Assembly: GCF_031432315.1 (NCBI RefSeq)
Contig: NZ_JAVKGO010000013.1
Coordinates: 1 to 64,000 of the forward strand
Source of the DNA: Serpentinicella sp031432315
Lineage (GTDB): Bacteria > Bacillota > Clostridia > Peptostreptococcales > Natronincolaceae
Length of the DNA stretch: 64,000 nucleotides
Direction: 5' to 3'
Shown here: positions 1 to 7,882 of the stretch, piece after piece
Layout of the letters: every line of letters starts with the position of its first letter
Numbering within the stretch: position 1 is the stretch's first letter
The notes under the pieces: model-generated
What the model saw: only the letters and a program-made list of their open reading frames with translations
The model's database searches: none
What the model was told of the DNA's origin: nothing
Position numbers and translations under genes: made by a program

Positions 1-840
1 CTGGCTTTTTATTATTTCTAATTCTTGCCAGAAAAGAGTATATTTTTTCACTAAAGCACAGATTACTTTACACTACCCACCTTAGAATTCATTCGTCCTA
101 ACCAACTGCAGCACTGTCATCCTGAGTGTAACAAAGAATCTGGAATAAAGTAGCTTCGAATTCATTCGAAGGTTCCCCGTATAATCATTTAGCTTTTGCC
201 TTTCCTTTCCAACTTTCCACTGACCAACTGAAAGTTTTGCCTTTCCTAACCAACTAACTACTAACCAACTAACTACAATAGTCTAACAATGGTTCAACTA
301 TGGTTTAACAATTGCTCAACTATTGTTTAAACCAGGGCAACTATCCACCGTCATACTGAACGCAGTGAAGTATCAGGTTTTTGACTTTCCCCTAACCAAC
401 TAACCAACTTTCTACTAACCAACTTACCAACTTCATAGTCATCCTGATTAATGTAACGAAGGATCTAGATTAAAGGTAGCTTCGAATTCATTCGAAGGTT
501 TCCCGTAGATCATTTTGTTAAGATACAGTAGCTCCGAATTTATTCGAAGATGAGCATAATCATTTAGCTTTTGATTTTCTTGACCAACTATCTACTGACC
601 AACTGCAACGCTGTCATCCTGAGCAAAGCGAAGGATCTCGGGTTTAAGAAATTTGCCTTTGCCTTTCGCTCTTCCTAACCAACTAACTACTAACCAACTG
701 ACCAACTGAAAGTTATGCCTTTCCTTTCCAACTTTCCCCTTTCCGACTTACCAACTTTCTACTAACCAACTAACCAACTTTCCAACCCATTCTAATTATT
801 TTTTGCTCCTCCCCTTAATATAGATAGATTAGGAGGGGAG
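1..840. repeat. Gene-free region packed with short repeats
   Basis: I see no credible gene here. The stretch carries palindrome family A (CTTCGAATTCATTCGAAG core) at about 151-172 and 480-502, with degenerate copies near 82 and 530. It also carries family C (GTCATcCTGAgc..gaaGgATCt type) at about 116-141, 349-378, 437-468 and 612-642. Low-complexity pyrimidine-rich tracts built on the words CCAACT and TTTCC fill about 200-300, 385-435, 585-605 and 670-790. Families C and A occur as C-then-A pairs. The role is unknown. These are probably mobile REP-like sequences that accumulate between genes. Confidence 0.8.
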
Positions 841-843
841 CAC

Positions 844-1311
844 ATGGATAGACTTTTTGATTATATAACCCGAGAGGTAATGGTACTTTTAATTGCAGCA
901 ATGCCCTTAATGGAATTGAGAGGAGCCATACCTATAGGCGTTTCATTGGGGTTACATCCCTTGCATGCTACTGTACTTGGCATATTAGGGAGTTTGGCAC
1001 CAGTGCCTTTTTTACTAATATTTATAAAACCTATTGTTATCCGTATAAAAAATTTACCATGGATTAATAAATTAGTAAATCGAATGATCCAAAGAACTAG
1101 GAGGAAAGGAGATAAAATAAGGAAATATAGCGTGATAGGCCTAGTTTTATTTGTTGCTGTCCCCTTGCCAAGTACTGGGGTGTGGAGTGGATGTCTAGCC
1201 GCAGTTTTATTTAATATTCCATTTAAGCATGCACTACCCTCTATTGCATTAGGAACTTCTATAGCTGGGACCATTATGTTTATACTGAGCTATGTTGCTG
1301 TGCATTTGTAG
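844..1311 (+). CDS. Small multidrug-export family membrane protein (COG2426)
   Basis: This is a 155-residue hydrophobic protein of the Sm_multidrug_ex (COG2426) family of small integral membrane proteins, whose transport function is assigned by family name only. The motif PLMELRGAIPIG near residues 21-32 and the later VAVPLPSTGVWSG segment near 104-116 are hallmarks of the family. About four membrane segments are visible, separated by a basic cytoplasmic loop (NRMIQRTRRKGDKIRKY). An AGGAGGGGAG ribosome binding site ends four bases before the ATG. It appears to be a single-gene unit, followed by the promoter of the metK riboswitch. Family assignment is firm and substrate unknown. Confidence 0.85.
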   Translation: MDRLFDYITREVMVLLIAAMPLMELRGAIPIGVSLGLHPLHATVLGILGSLAPVPFLLIFIKPIVIRIKNLPWINKLVNRMIQRTRRKGDKIRKYSVIGLVLFVAVPLPSTGVWSGCLAAVLFNIPFKHALPSIALGTSIAGTIMFILSYVAVHL

Positions 1312-1350
1312 AGCGCTTAAAAAGGTATGCTAATTAATAATATTTTTTAC

Positions 1351-1380
1351 TTGACAATAAAACAATGGAAGTGATAGTAT
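1351..1380 (+). promoter_or_regulatory. Candidate sigma-A promoter of the SAM riboswitch-metK unit
   Basis: A perfect -35 hexamer TTGACA (1351-1356) is followed after 18 bases by TAGTAT (1375-1380). Transcription would start near 1387, about 20 bases upstream of the riboswitch P1 helix. Read by eye only. Confidence 0.55.
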
Positions 1381-1407
1381 TAATACGCAATTGAATAGAG
1401 ATCTTGA

Positions 1408-1565
1408 TTCCTTATCAAGAGAGGTGGAGGGATGGGCCCGATGAAACCCGGCAACCATAATGCTTTTAAGTATGGTGCCAATTCCCCCAGAATTAAAATT
1501 CTGGAAGATGAGGAGAGGTAATCGATAATAGGAACCTCTTCTTCAAGGAGAGGTTTTTTGTTTTG
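1408..1565 (+). ncRNA. SAM-I (S-box) riboswitch with terminator
   Basis: The S-box core is plain: GAGGGATGGGCCCGATGAAACCCGGCAACC is spread over 1426-1455, GGTGCCAATTCC follows at 1484-1495, and the P4 hairpin is CAGAATTaaaATTCTG. P1 pairs TTCCTTATC (1408-1416) with GATGAGGAG (1507-1515). The expression platform is visible. AGGAGAGGT occurs at 1511-1519 (antiterminator strand, overlapping P1) and again at 1546-1554, where it closes a 10-bp terminator hairpin (1533-1555) followed by a T run. SAM binding stabilises P1 and permits termination, so metK is shut off when SAM is abundant. This is the classic arrangement for metK in Firmicutes. Confidence 0.96.
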
Positions 1566-1648
1566 TTAAAAAGCTCCCAAAAGATTTGGAATACAAGGTA
1601 TTTTAAAGGGTATAGTAATAAAATAAGAAAAATATAGGAGGGACACGA

Positions 1649-2836
1649 ATGATAAAAAGACTATTTACATCTGAGTCGGTTACGGAAGGACATCCAGATA
1701 AAATTTGTGATCAAATATCAGACGCGGTATTAGATGCCATTTTTGAGCAAGACCCTAAGGCAAGGGTAGCTTGTGAAACAACAGTAACAACAGGCTTAGT
1801 ACTACTTTCAGGAGAAATAACAACAAACTGTTATGTAGATATACCGAAAGTTGTTAGAAAAACAATAGAAGAAATAGGCTATACAAGAGCCAAGTATGGC
1901 TTTGATGCAAATACATGCGCAGTTTTAACTTCGATTGATGAGCAATCCCCAGACATTGCAATGGGCGTTGATGAGGCTTTGGAAAGTCGTGAAGGAGAAA
2001 AAGATGCAGATCTAGAAGCTACTGGAGCGGGAGATCAAGGGTTAATGTTTGGATTTGCATGTAATGAAACACCAGAGTTAATGCCATTACCAATTTCTTT
2101 ATCTCATAAACTATCTAAACGTTTAGCAGATGTTAGAAAAAATGGCACATTACCTTACTTACGTCCTGATGGAAAAACCCAAGTAACCGTTGAGTACGAA
2201 GATAACAAACCTAAAAGAGTAGATACCATTGTTATATCTACCCAACATAGCCCTGAAATAGAGCAAAAAACCATTGAACAAGATATGATACAGCATGTAG
2301 TAAACGAAGTAGTACCTGTAGAATTACTTGATGATGAGACGAAATACTACATAAATCCAACAGGTCGATTTGTAATCGGTGGGCCACAAGGAGATGCAGG
2401 TTTAACTGGAAGAAAAATTATTGTTGATACCTACGGTGGCTACGCAAGACATGGTGGCGGTGCTTTTTCTGGAAAAGATCCAACAAAAGTAGACAGATCA
2501 GCAGCTTATGCAGCTAGATATGTAGCGAAAAACATTGTAGCAGCAGGACTTGCAGAGAAATGTGAAATTGGATTAGCATATGCCATTGGCGTTGCCAGAC
2601 CAGTTTCTGTACTAGTTGAAACTTTTGGAACAGGAAAAGTAAGTGATGATAAAATTGCTGAATTAGTTCAAAAACATTTCGATTTAAGACCAGCAGCCAT
2701 TATTAAAAACCTAGATTTAAGAAGACCAATATACAGACAAACAGCTGCCTACGGACACTTTGGAAGAACAGATATATCACTTCCATGGGAGCAAACAGAC
2801 AAAGCTGAAATATTAAAACAAGAAGCTTTTCAATAA
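1649..2836 (+). CDS. metK: S-adenosylmethionine synthetase MetK
   Basis: The enzyme makes S-adenosylmethionine from methionine and ATP in the cytoplasm. At 395 residues it has the usual family length. Landmarks are GHPDKICDQISDA (from residue 14, methionine/ATP-binding His and Asp), the GAGDQG loop at residues 126-131, and the glycine-rich GGGAFSGKDPTKVDRS segment near residue 268 that contributes ATP and metal ligands. The start is fixed by TAGGAGGG eight bases upstream of the ATG. It lies directly downstream of a SAM-I riboswitch, so feedback by its product is expected. A strong terminator follows, so it is monocistronic. Confidence 0.98.
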   Translation: MIKRLFTSESVTEGHPDKICDQISDAVLDAIFEQDPKARVACETTVTTGLVLLSGEITTNCYVDIPKVVRKTIEEIGYTRAKYGFDANTCAVLTSIDEQSPDIAMGVDEALESREGEKDADLEATGAGDQGLMFGFACNETPELMPLPISLSHKLSKRLADVRKNGTLPYLRPDGKTQVTVEYEDNKPKRVDTIVISTQHSPEIEQKTIEQDMIQHVVNEVVPVELLDDETKYYINPTGRFVIGGPQGDAGLTGRKIIVDTYGGYARHGGGAFSGKDPTKVDRSAAYAARYVAKNIVAAGLAEKCEIGLAYAIGVARPVSVLVETFGTGKVSDDKIAELVQKHFDLRPAAIIKNLDLRRPIYRQTAAYGHFGRTDISLPWEQTDKAEILKQEAFQ

Positions 2837-2844
2837 ACAAAAAA

Positions 2845-2882
2845 AAGAAAATCATTCAACAGGATGATTTTCTTTTTTGTTT
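2845..2882 (+). terminator. Rho-independent terminator of metK
   Basis: An 11-bp perfect stem AAGAAAATCAT (2845-2855) / ATGATTTTCTT (2864-2874) is followed by a T-rich tail. It sits just after the metK stop codon. Confidence 0.85.
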
Positions 2883-2910
2883 TTTGTTTATTATTTTAAT
2901 TTGACTTGTA

Positions 2911-2930
2911 CCTTCGAATTCATTCGAAGG
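2911..2930. repeat. Family A palindrome copy
   Basis: A perfect inverted repeat CCTTCGAAT-tc-ATTCGAAGG lies between the metK terminator and recD2. It is followed by a TTTCC/CCAACT-rich tract (about 2950-2995) like that at the window start. Confidence 0.8.
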
Positions 2931-3056
2931 TAACCACAATGATCTGTCATTCACTTCCCTTTCCCCTTTCCACTTTCCAACTTTCCAACTACTCTTATCG
3001 TACCCCACCGCCTTTATGTTATAATAAAAACAACATAAGCTTTAGGAGGCAATAAC

Positions 3057-5288
3057 GTGGTTGAATTACAGGGGCAATTAGTAGAAATTATATTCTCAAA
3101 CGAGGCCAATGGATATACCGTGGCAATACTTTTATCCGAAGAGGAAGAAGTAACCGTTGTCGGATATTTACCAACCCTAAAGGCTGGGGATAAAATACAA
3201 GTGCAAGGAAACTGGAAAATACACCCTGTATACGGACAACAACTGGAGATAACTCAGTTTAGAACCATCATGCCCTCAACGGAAAAAGAAATCTTAAATT
3301 ATTTATCCTCTGGGGTGATCCCTGGAATCGGTGAAAAAATGGCGGAAAGAATTATTGACTACTTTGGTACAAAAACATTAGAAATAATGGAAAAAAATCC
3401 AGATAGACTTCGAGAAGTATCAGGAATAGGACAGTCCAAGGCAGAGAGTATTAAAGTTGCTTTTCAAGAACAGCATGAGCTTCGGGAAATTATATTATTT
3501 TTAAATAAATACAATATACCAACTAGCTTTGGTGTAAAAGTGTATAAAAAGTATGGAAGTCAAACGATTGATGTCATTCAAGAAAATCCCTATCGATTAG
3601 CAGAGGATATACACGGAATTGGGTTTCACACATCAGATCAGATTGCTAGAACCCTAGGGATCCCTTTTAATTCAAAATATCGAGTTTCCGCAGGGGTCCA
3701 ATATACAATTAACAGCTTTCACTTAGAAGGACACACCTATATTCCAGGGGAAATGTTAATAGAAAAAACAGCAAAACTATTAAATATAGATGAAGAAGGG
3801 ATCAGTGAAGGTATACAGCACTTAGCCCTAGATCAAAAAATACAATTAGAGCGCATGGCCGATGATATTAACATTTATAGTATGCCTTATTATTATGCTG
3901 AAACAAATGTGTGTAAAAAAGTGATAGAACTTTCTCAAGTACAATTTGAAAAAGTGGATATTGACGTAGAGGCAACACTCTTAAGCATTGAAGAAAAAGA
4001 AGAAATTCATTTAGCTGAAAATCAAAAAGAAGCAATTAAACAGGCCATGGACAAAGGACTACTTGTTATTACAGGAGGACCGGGAACTGGGAAGACCACA
4101 ACTGTAAATACTTTAATCAAGGTTTTTGAAGCACTCGACAAAAAGGTTATACTTGGTGCGCCCACAGGAAGAGCAGCAAAAAGAATGACAGAGGCCACAG
4201 GAAAAGAATCAAAGACCATTCATCGACTTTTGGAGTTAGGATTTTCAGATGAGGATCAGGAATTTGGATTTTTAAGAAATGAAGAACAACCTTTAGAAGC
4301 AGATGTTGTTATCATTGATGAAGTATCCATGGTAGATATTATTCTAATGAACAGTTTAATAAAAGCAGTCGGGTTAGGAACGAGACTTATTCTTGTAGGG
4401 GACGTAGATCAACTTCCTTCAGTAGGAGCAGGGAATGTGCTGAAAGACATTATTAGCAGTAATATTATAAAAGTTGTAAAACTAAATGAGATTTTTAGAC
4501 AGGCCCAAGAAAGTATGATCATTGTGAATGCCCATAGGATTAATAAAGGGGAACGGCCTGTTTTAAATAAAAAAGACAAAGATTTTTACTTTATGTCAAA
4601 GGGAAACCCAAGGGATATTTTAGGTACAATTATAGAACTAGTCATTAAGAGACTTCCAAAGCACTATGGGTTTGATACGATGAAGGATATCCAAGTTCTT
4701 TCCCCTATGAAGAAAGGGGAGCTTGGAACCATTAATTTAAACAAGCAGCTGCAACAACATATTAATACGCCAGCCCATTATAAAGAAGAAAGGGTTTTAA
4801 AAGAGAAAACCTTTAGGGTTGGGGATAAGGTCATGCAGATTAAAAACAATTATACTTTGAAATGGCGAAATATTGACGAGGATGTAGAGGAAGAAAAAGG
4901 AGAAGGTGTATTTAACGGAGATATAGGTTATGTGCATGAAATTGATAGCCAGGAACAGATACTCAGTGTACTATTCGAAGATGGTCGGTTAGTGGAGTAC
5001 GATTTTGTCAGACTAGACGAGTTAGAATTAGCCTATTGTGTTACAATTCATAAAAGTCAGGGGTCAGAATTTCCAGTTGTGGTGATGCCAGTTACTTGGG
5101 GACCTCCCATGCTACTTACTAGAAACTTACTATACACAGCAATTACCCGGGCAAAATCCTTAGTAGTATTGGTAGGAAACGAAAAATATTTAAAAACAAT
5201 GATTGATAATAATAAAATTACAGAGCGTTATTCTGGATTAGGAACAAGACTTAAAAAATTCTATGAGTTTCATACAGAAAATCCCTAA
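3057..5288 (+). CDS. recD2: RecD2-type ATP-dependent DNA helicase
   Basis: This is a 743-residue superfamily 1B 5'-3' DNA helicase of the RecD2 (RecD/TraA, YrrC) type, which works without RecBC and is linked to repair and replication-fork stability. In order one sees an N-terminal OB-like domain (residues 1-70), helix-hairpin-helix motifs (SGVIPGIGEKMAERI near 85, VSGIGQSKAESI near 120), Walker A GGPGTGKTT at 340-348, a Walker B DEVSM near 422, and C-terminal helicase motifs including VTIHKSQGSEF and TAITRAKSL. The start is GTG behind TTTAGGAGG. There is no nuclease domain. It appears monocistronic, between two repeat-bearing gaps. Confidence 0.95.
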   Translation: MVELQGQLVEIIFSNEANGYTVAILLSEEEEVTVVGYLPTLKAGDKIQVQGNWKIHPVYGQQLEITQFRTIMPSTEKEILNYLSSGVIPGIGEKMAERIIDYFGTKTLEIMEKNPDRLREVSGIGQSKAESIKVAFQEQHELREIILFLNKYNIPTSFGVKVYKKYGSQTIDVIQENPYRLAEDIHGIGFHTSDQIARTLGIPFNSKYRVSAGVQYTINSFHLEGHTYIPGEMLIEKTAKLLNIDEEGISEGIQHLALDQKIQLERMADDINIYSMPYYYAETNVCKKVIELSQVQFEKVDIDVEATLLSIEEKEEIHLAENQKEAIKQAMDKGLLVITGGPGTGKTTTVNTLIKVFEALDKKVILGAPTGRAAKRMTEATGKESKTIHRLLELGFSDEDQEFGFLRNEEQPLEADVVIIDEVSMVDIILMNSLIKAVGLGTRLILVGDVDQLPSVGAGNVLKDIISSNIIKVVKLNEIFRQAQESMIIVNAHRINKGERPVLNKKDKDFYFMSKGNPRDILGTIIELVIKRLPKHYGFDTMKDIQVLSPMKKGELGTINLNKQLQQHINTPAHYKEERVLKEKTFRVGDKVMQIKNNYTLKWRNIDEDVEEEKGEGVFNGDIGYVHEIDSQEQILSVLFEDGRLVEYDFVRLDELELAYCVTIHKSQGSEFPVVVMPVTWGPPMLLTRNLLYTAITRAKSLVVLVGNEKYLKTMIDNNKITERYSGLGTRLKKFYEFHTENP

Positions 5289-5361
5289 GGAAATTAAAAG
5301 CGTAAAATGCAACATAAGTGGATATCTATATAATAAAAATAAAACTAAAACTAAAAAAGTT

Positions 5362-5480
5362 TGTCATTCTGAACGAAGTGAAGAATCTTGGGTTTGTTAT
5401 AATCTCGTAGCTTCGAATTCATTCGAAGGTTTACTATTTGGCATGTATAATAGCAATTTGTAGAGGCGAATTCATTCGCC
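5362..5480. repeat. C-A-B palindrome cluster
   Basis: Three short repeat families stand in a row: family C (GTCATTCTGAACGAAGTGAAG) at 5362-5392, family A (GTAGCTTCGAATTCATTCG..) at 5407-5430 and family B (TAGAGGCGAATTCATTCGCC) at 5461-5480. The open frame that reads through 5263-5463 is made almost entirely of these repeats and is not a gene. Confidence 0.85.
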
Positions 5481-5548
5481 GCAATACTACACCAATGAAT
5501 TATTTACAATAAAGAAGGAAAATCCCGAAAATTGTAGAATATTTAAAT

Positions 5549-6253
5549 ATGGATACAAAAAAAGCGTGGATAAAAGAACTAAAAGCCTATGGAGAAGCCT
5601 TTCTCGATTTTATCTATCCTAATATACACTGCATGACATGCGGTGAGGATATAACCAAAGATTCAAAAAATAATATTTGTACCTTTTGTTATGAAAAAAT
5701 TAAATTTGTTCAGGGGGTTCAATACCCTTATGGCATGACTTACTATGATCGTATTATCTCTGTAGCAGAATACAAAGGACCGATTAAAAAAGCTGTAAAG
5801 GATTTTAAATATTACGATAAAGTTTATTTAGGTAAACTGATGGCAAATCTTATGGCAGATCGAATTAGCCAAGAGGAAATAGACTTTGATAGCGTCGTAG
5901 CCGTTCCATTACATGGGAGCAAGGAAAAATATAGAGGATATAATCAAGCACATATACTTGCAAAACATTTAAGTAGATTATTAGATAAAGAATATATTAA
6001 AAATGCATTAATTAGATCAAAAAACACAGAAGATATGAACAAACTTACAAAAACAAAACGGATAGAAAATGTCCGGGATGTTTTTGAAGCAAATAATAAG
6101 ATAGCATTGAAAAATAAACATATATTATTAGTAGATGATGTTTACACCACAGGTGCAACGGCGGACGCCTGTAGTCAAACACTATATAATGGTGGTGCAA
6201 GACGTATAACCGTTGGCACTTTTGCAAAGGCAAGAATGAAGGGGACATCATAA
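5549..6253 (+). CDS. comF: ComF-family phosphoribosyltransferase-like protein
   Basis: This is a 234-residue ComF/GntX family protein. Members have an N-terminal zinc ribbon and a type I phosphoribosyltransferase fold and are needed for DNA uptake in competent bacteria. A four-cysteine zinc site is visible (C28, C31, C44, C47) and the PRPP-binding signature ILLVDDVYTTGATA holds D196-D197. The ribosome binding site is weak (GAAGGAAAATCC), but no better start is near. In B. subtilis comFC precedes yvyF, flgM and flgN, and the same order is seen here, which supports both this call and the next ones. The exact substrate of the family is not settled. Confidence 0.9.
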   Translation: MDTKKAWIKELKAYGEAFLDFIYPNIHCMTCGEDITKDSKNNICTFCYEKIKFVQGVQYPYGMTYYDRIISVAEYKGPIKKAVKDFKYYDKVYLGKLMANLMADRISQEEIDFDSVVAVPLHGSKEKYRGYNQAHILAKHLSRLLDKEYIKNALIRSKNTEDMNKLTKTKRIENVRDVFEANNKIALKNKHILLVDDVYTTGATADACSQTLYNGGARRITVGTFAKARMKGTS

Positions 6254-6328
6254 ACTATTAAAGAACATATAAAATGAGTTACTAATCTGAAGATCAGATA
6301 TATTTAAAATAAATAGGAGGGATCGATT

Positions 6329-6742
6329 ATGGATTTAAGAAATTGTTCTAAATGTGGTAGAGTATTTTCCTATAAGGGTTCTACAGTCTGTTCCAGATGT
6401 GCTAGCACCTACGAAGATGATTATAAAAAAGTAAAGGATTATTTATACGATAATCCTGGAGCATCGATATCAGAAGTTTCTGAAGAGACAGAAGTTCCGG
6501 AAAAGCAAATATTAAAATATTTAAGAGAAGCCCGAATTGAAATTAGAGAAGACAGCAATTATTTACTTGATTGTGAACGTTGTGGCACTGGCATTAAGTC
6601 CGGCAGATACTGTGATAAATGCGCAGGAGAAATGAGAAGAGAGTTTGGGGCTGCTATTAAACCAAAAACCGAATCGAAGAAAGAGGAATCAAAAAAAACA
6701 AATACAAAAATGCACGTTGCAGATATGAGAAAAAAAAGATAA
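6329..6742 (+). CDS. yvyF: YvyF-like flagellar-operon protein (TIGR03826 family)
   Basis: A 137-residue cytoplasmic protein with two zinc-knuckle pairs: C6/C9 with C21/C24 at the start, and a DCERCGTGI...YCDKCAGEM pair in the second half. Between them lies a helix-turn-helix-like stretch (NPGASISEVSEETEVPEKQILKYL). The C-terminal 25 residues are lysine-rich and probably disordered. This matches the flagellar operon protein family typified by B. subtilis YvyF, which sits between comFC and flgM. Its function is unresolved; a regulatory role has been suggested from the DNA-binding look. The RBS is TAGGAGGG, seven bases from the ATG. Confidence 0.85.
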   Translation: MDLRNCSKCGRVFSYKGSTVCSRCASTYEDDYKKVKDYLYDNPGASISEVSEETEVPEKQILKYLREARIEIREDSNYLLDCERCGTGIKSGRYCDKCAGEMRREFGAAIKPKTESKKEESKKTNTKMHVADMRKKR

Positions 6743-6749
6743 ATAAATA

Positions 6750-6777
6750 TAAAGAAACACCTCAATTGTTCCGATAG
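6750..6777 (+). promoter_or_regulatory. Sigma-28 (SigD) type promoter of flgM
   Basis: TAAA (6750-6753), 16 bases, then TCCGATAG (6770-6777). Four other flagellar units in this window share exactly this spacing and the TAAAg/nCCGATAn boxes. It would start transcription near 6784, inside the loop of the hairpin that covers the flgM ribosome binding site. Confidence 0.6.
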
Positions 6778-6817
6778 TATTAGTATAAGACTAAATTGGA
6801 AAGTTGAGGTGTTTTTT
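6755..6817 (+). promoter_or_regulatory. Hairpin hiding the flgM ribosome binding site, terminator-like
   Basis: AAACACCTCAA (6755-6765) pairs perfectly with TTGAGGTGTTT (6804-6814), which contains the flgM Shine-Dalgarno sequence and runs into six T residues directly before the ATG. Read-through RNA from yvyF would form it and be terminated or left untranslated. RNA begun at the internal sigma-28 promoter would lack the 5' arm and be translatable. The pairing is seen; the regulatory role is inferred. Confidence 0.55.
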
Positions 6818-7111
6818 ATGAAGATTTTTAATAATCCCCAATTATCGAAGGTAATGAACTTATACAATAAAAATAAAAGTGCTGCTGTAGATAAAGCCGA
6901 AGGTGTTAAATCTAAAAAAGATCAGGTGGAAATATCTGACAAGGCAAAAGAATTTCAAATTGCTATGAAAGCATTTAAAGCATTACCGGATATTCGTGAA
7001 AACAAAGTGAATGAAATCAAGCAAAGAATTGAAACAGGAAGTTACAACGTATCTGGTCAAGAGATTGCAGAAAAAATGGTTCAAAGTGTACAAATAGATA
7101 AAAAAATATAG
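6818..7111 (+). CDS. flgM: Anti-sigma-28 factor FlgM
   Basis: A 97-residue FlgM. The family binds SigD/FliA and blocks late flagellar genes until it is exported through the finished hook-basal body. The C-terminal half, KDQVEISDKAKEFQIAMKAF then LPDIRENKVNEIKQRIETGSYNVSGQEIAEKM, is the characteristic sigma-binding helix pair. The ATG at 6818 is chosen over an upstream in-frame GTG (6809) because TTGAGGTG ends six bases before it. It leads the flgM-flgN pair and has its own sigma-28 type promoter, giving the expected negative feedback loop. Confidence 0.92.
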   Translation: MKIFNNPQLSKVMNLYNKNKSAAVDKAEGVKSKKDQVEISDKAKEFQIAMKAFKALPDIRENKVNEIKQRIETGSYNVSGQEIAEKMVQSVQIDKKI

Positions 7112-7145
7112 TTTGTCAAAGCACACTTATATTTGAGGTGAAAAT

Positions 7146-7655
7146 ATGAGATCCATCGAACAATTAAAAGAAGCCTTAGAAAAAGAACTTGAATTGTATG
7201 AAAAAGTACTTGAACTAGGGGAAAGCAAAGTGAATATTGTTGTTAAAGGGAAAGTAAAAGAGCTAGAAGATATTACAAAAAAAGAAGAGCAGTACGTCGT
7301 AAATATGGGTACTTTTGAAAAGGTAAGACGTTCTATTTTTGTAAACATTGCTTCCGAATTACAGTGTCGAGAAATTGAAAGCTTATCTCAGCTAATATTG
7401 ATACTGGAAGAAAGAAATTATGATGATCATGAACTGAAAACATTAGATGATCTTAGAAATAAATTGATGAGTGTGATTGATAAAATAAAAGCAGCCAATG
7501 AGTTAAATGAAAAGTTAATTAAGCAAAGCTTAAACTATATTTCAGTAAATAAAGAACTATTGTTAAGCGCAGAAAATCCAGGGAATCAGTATGGGAAAAA
7601 AGCAGAAGAAAATGAGAAAAAAACAAATACAAGCTTCTTAGACGTACGGGTTTAG
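7146..7655 (+). CDS. flgN: FlgN family flagellar export chaperone
   Basis: A 169-residue, almost fully helical acidic/basic protein with heptad-like patterns (QLKEALEKELELYEKVLELGESKVNIVVKGKVKELEDI at the start). It fits FlgN, the cytoplasmic chaperone that holds the hook-filament junction proteins FlgK and FlgL before export. Sequence conservation in FlgN is low, so position counts: it lies after flgM and before flgK, as in Bacillus. The RBS TTGAGGTG is six bases from the ATG. A 190-bp MITE-like element separates it from flgK. Confidence 0.85.
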   Translation: MRSIEQLKEALEKELELYEKVLELGESKVNIVVKGKVKELEDITKKEEQYVVNMGTFEKVRRSIFVNIASELQCREIESLSQLILILEERNYDDHELKTLDDLRNKLMSVIDKIKAANELNEKLIKQSLNYISVNKELLLSAENPGNQYGKKAEENEKKTNTSFLDVRV

Positions 7656-7668
7656 AGGGTTTAGAAAC

Positions 7669-7858
7669 TGAGGAAATTGCATAATTAAATTTAGTCGAAT
7701 AAATATAAAAAATATACCTTCCCTGCTTCGAATTCGTTGACTTGTCTTTTGATTATAAATTCAATGATACAAGTCAGCAAATGAGCCGCGACCTCAGGTA
7801 ACATTTTTTCTACTTATTCTATGGAAACCTTGAATAATGTAATTATGCAATTTCCTCA
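7669..7858. mobile_element. MITE-like element, copy 1 (190 bp)
   Basis: The element has perfect 19-bp terminal inverted repeats, TGAGGAAATTGCATAATTA at 7669-7687 and its reverse complement at 7840-7858. An inner inverted pair GACTTGT/ACAAGTC lies near 7739 and 7769. There is no coding capacity. A second copy about 85-90% identical by eye lies at 34338-34527. It sits between flgN and flgK. Four-base flanks (aact / aaat) are compatible with, but do not prove, a target duplication. Confidence 0.85.
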
Positions 7859-7882
7859 AATAAGTAATAGGAGTGTATATAA

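Noticed and set aside
861..1274. Minus-strand frame of 137 codons
   Set aside because: It is the antisense shadow of the COG2426 membrane protein gene, which has the ribosome site and family motifs.
5263..5463. Open frame of 66 codons after recD2
   Set aside because: It consists almost wholly of repeat families C and A and has no own ribosome binding site; it is a by-product of the palindromes.
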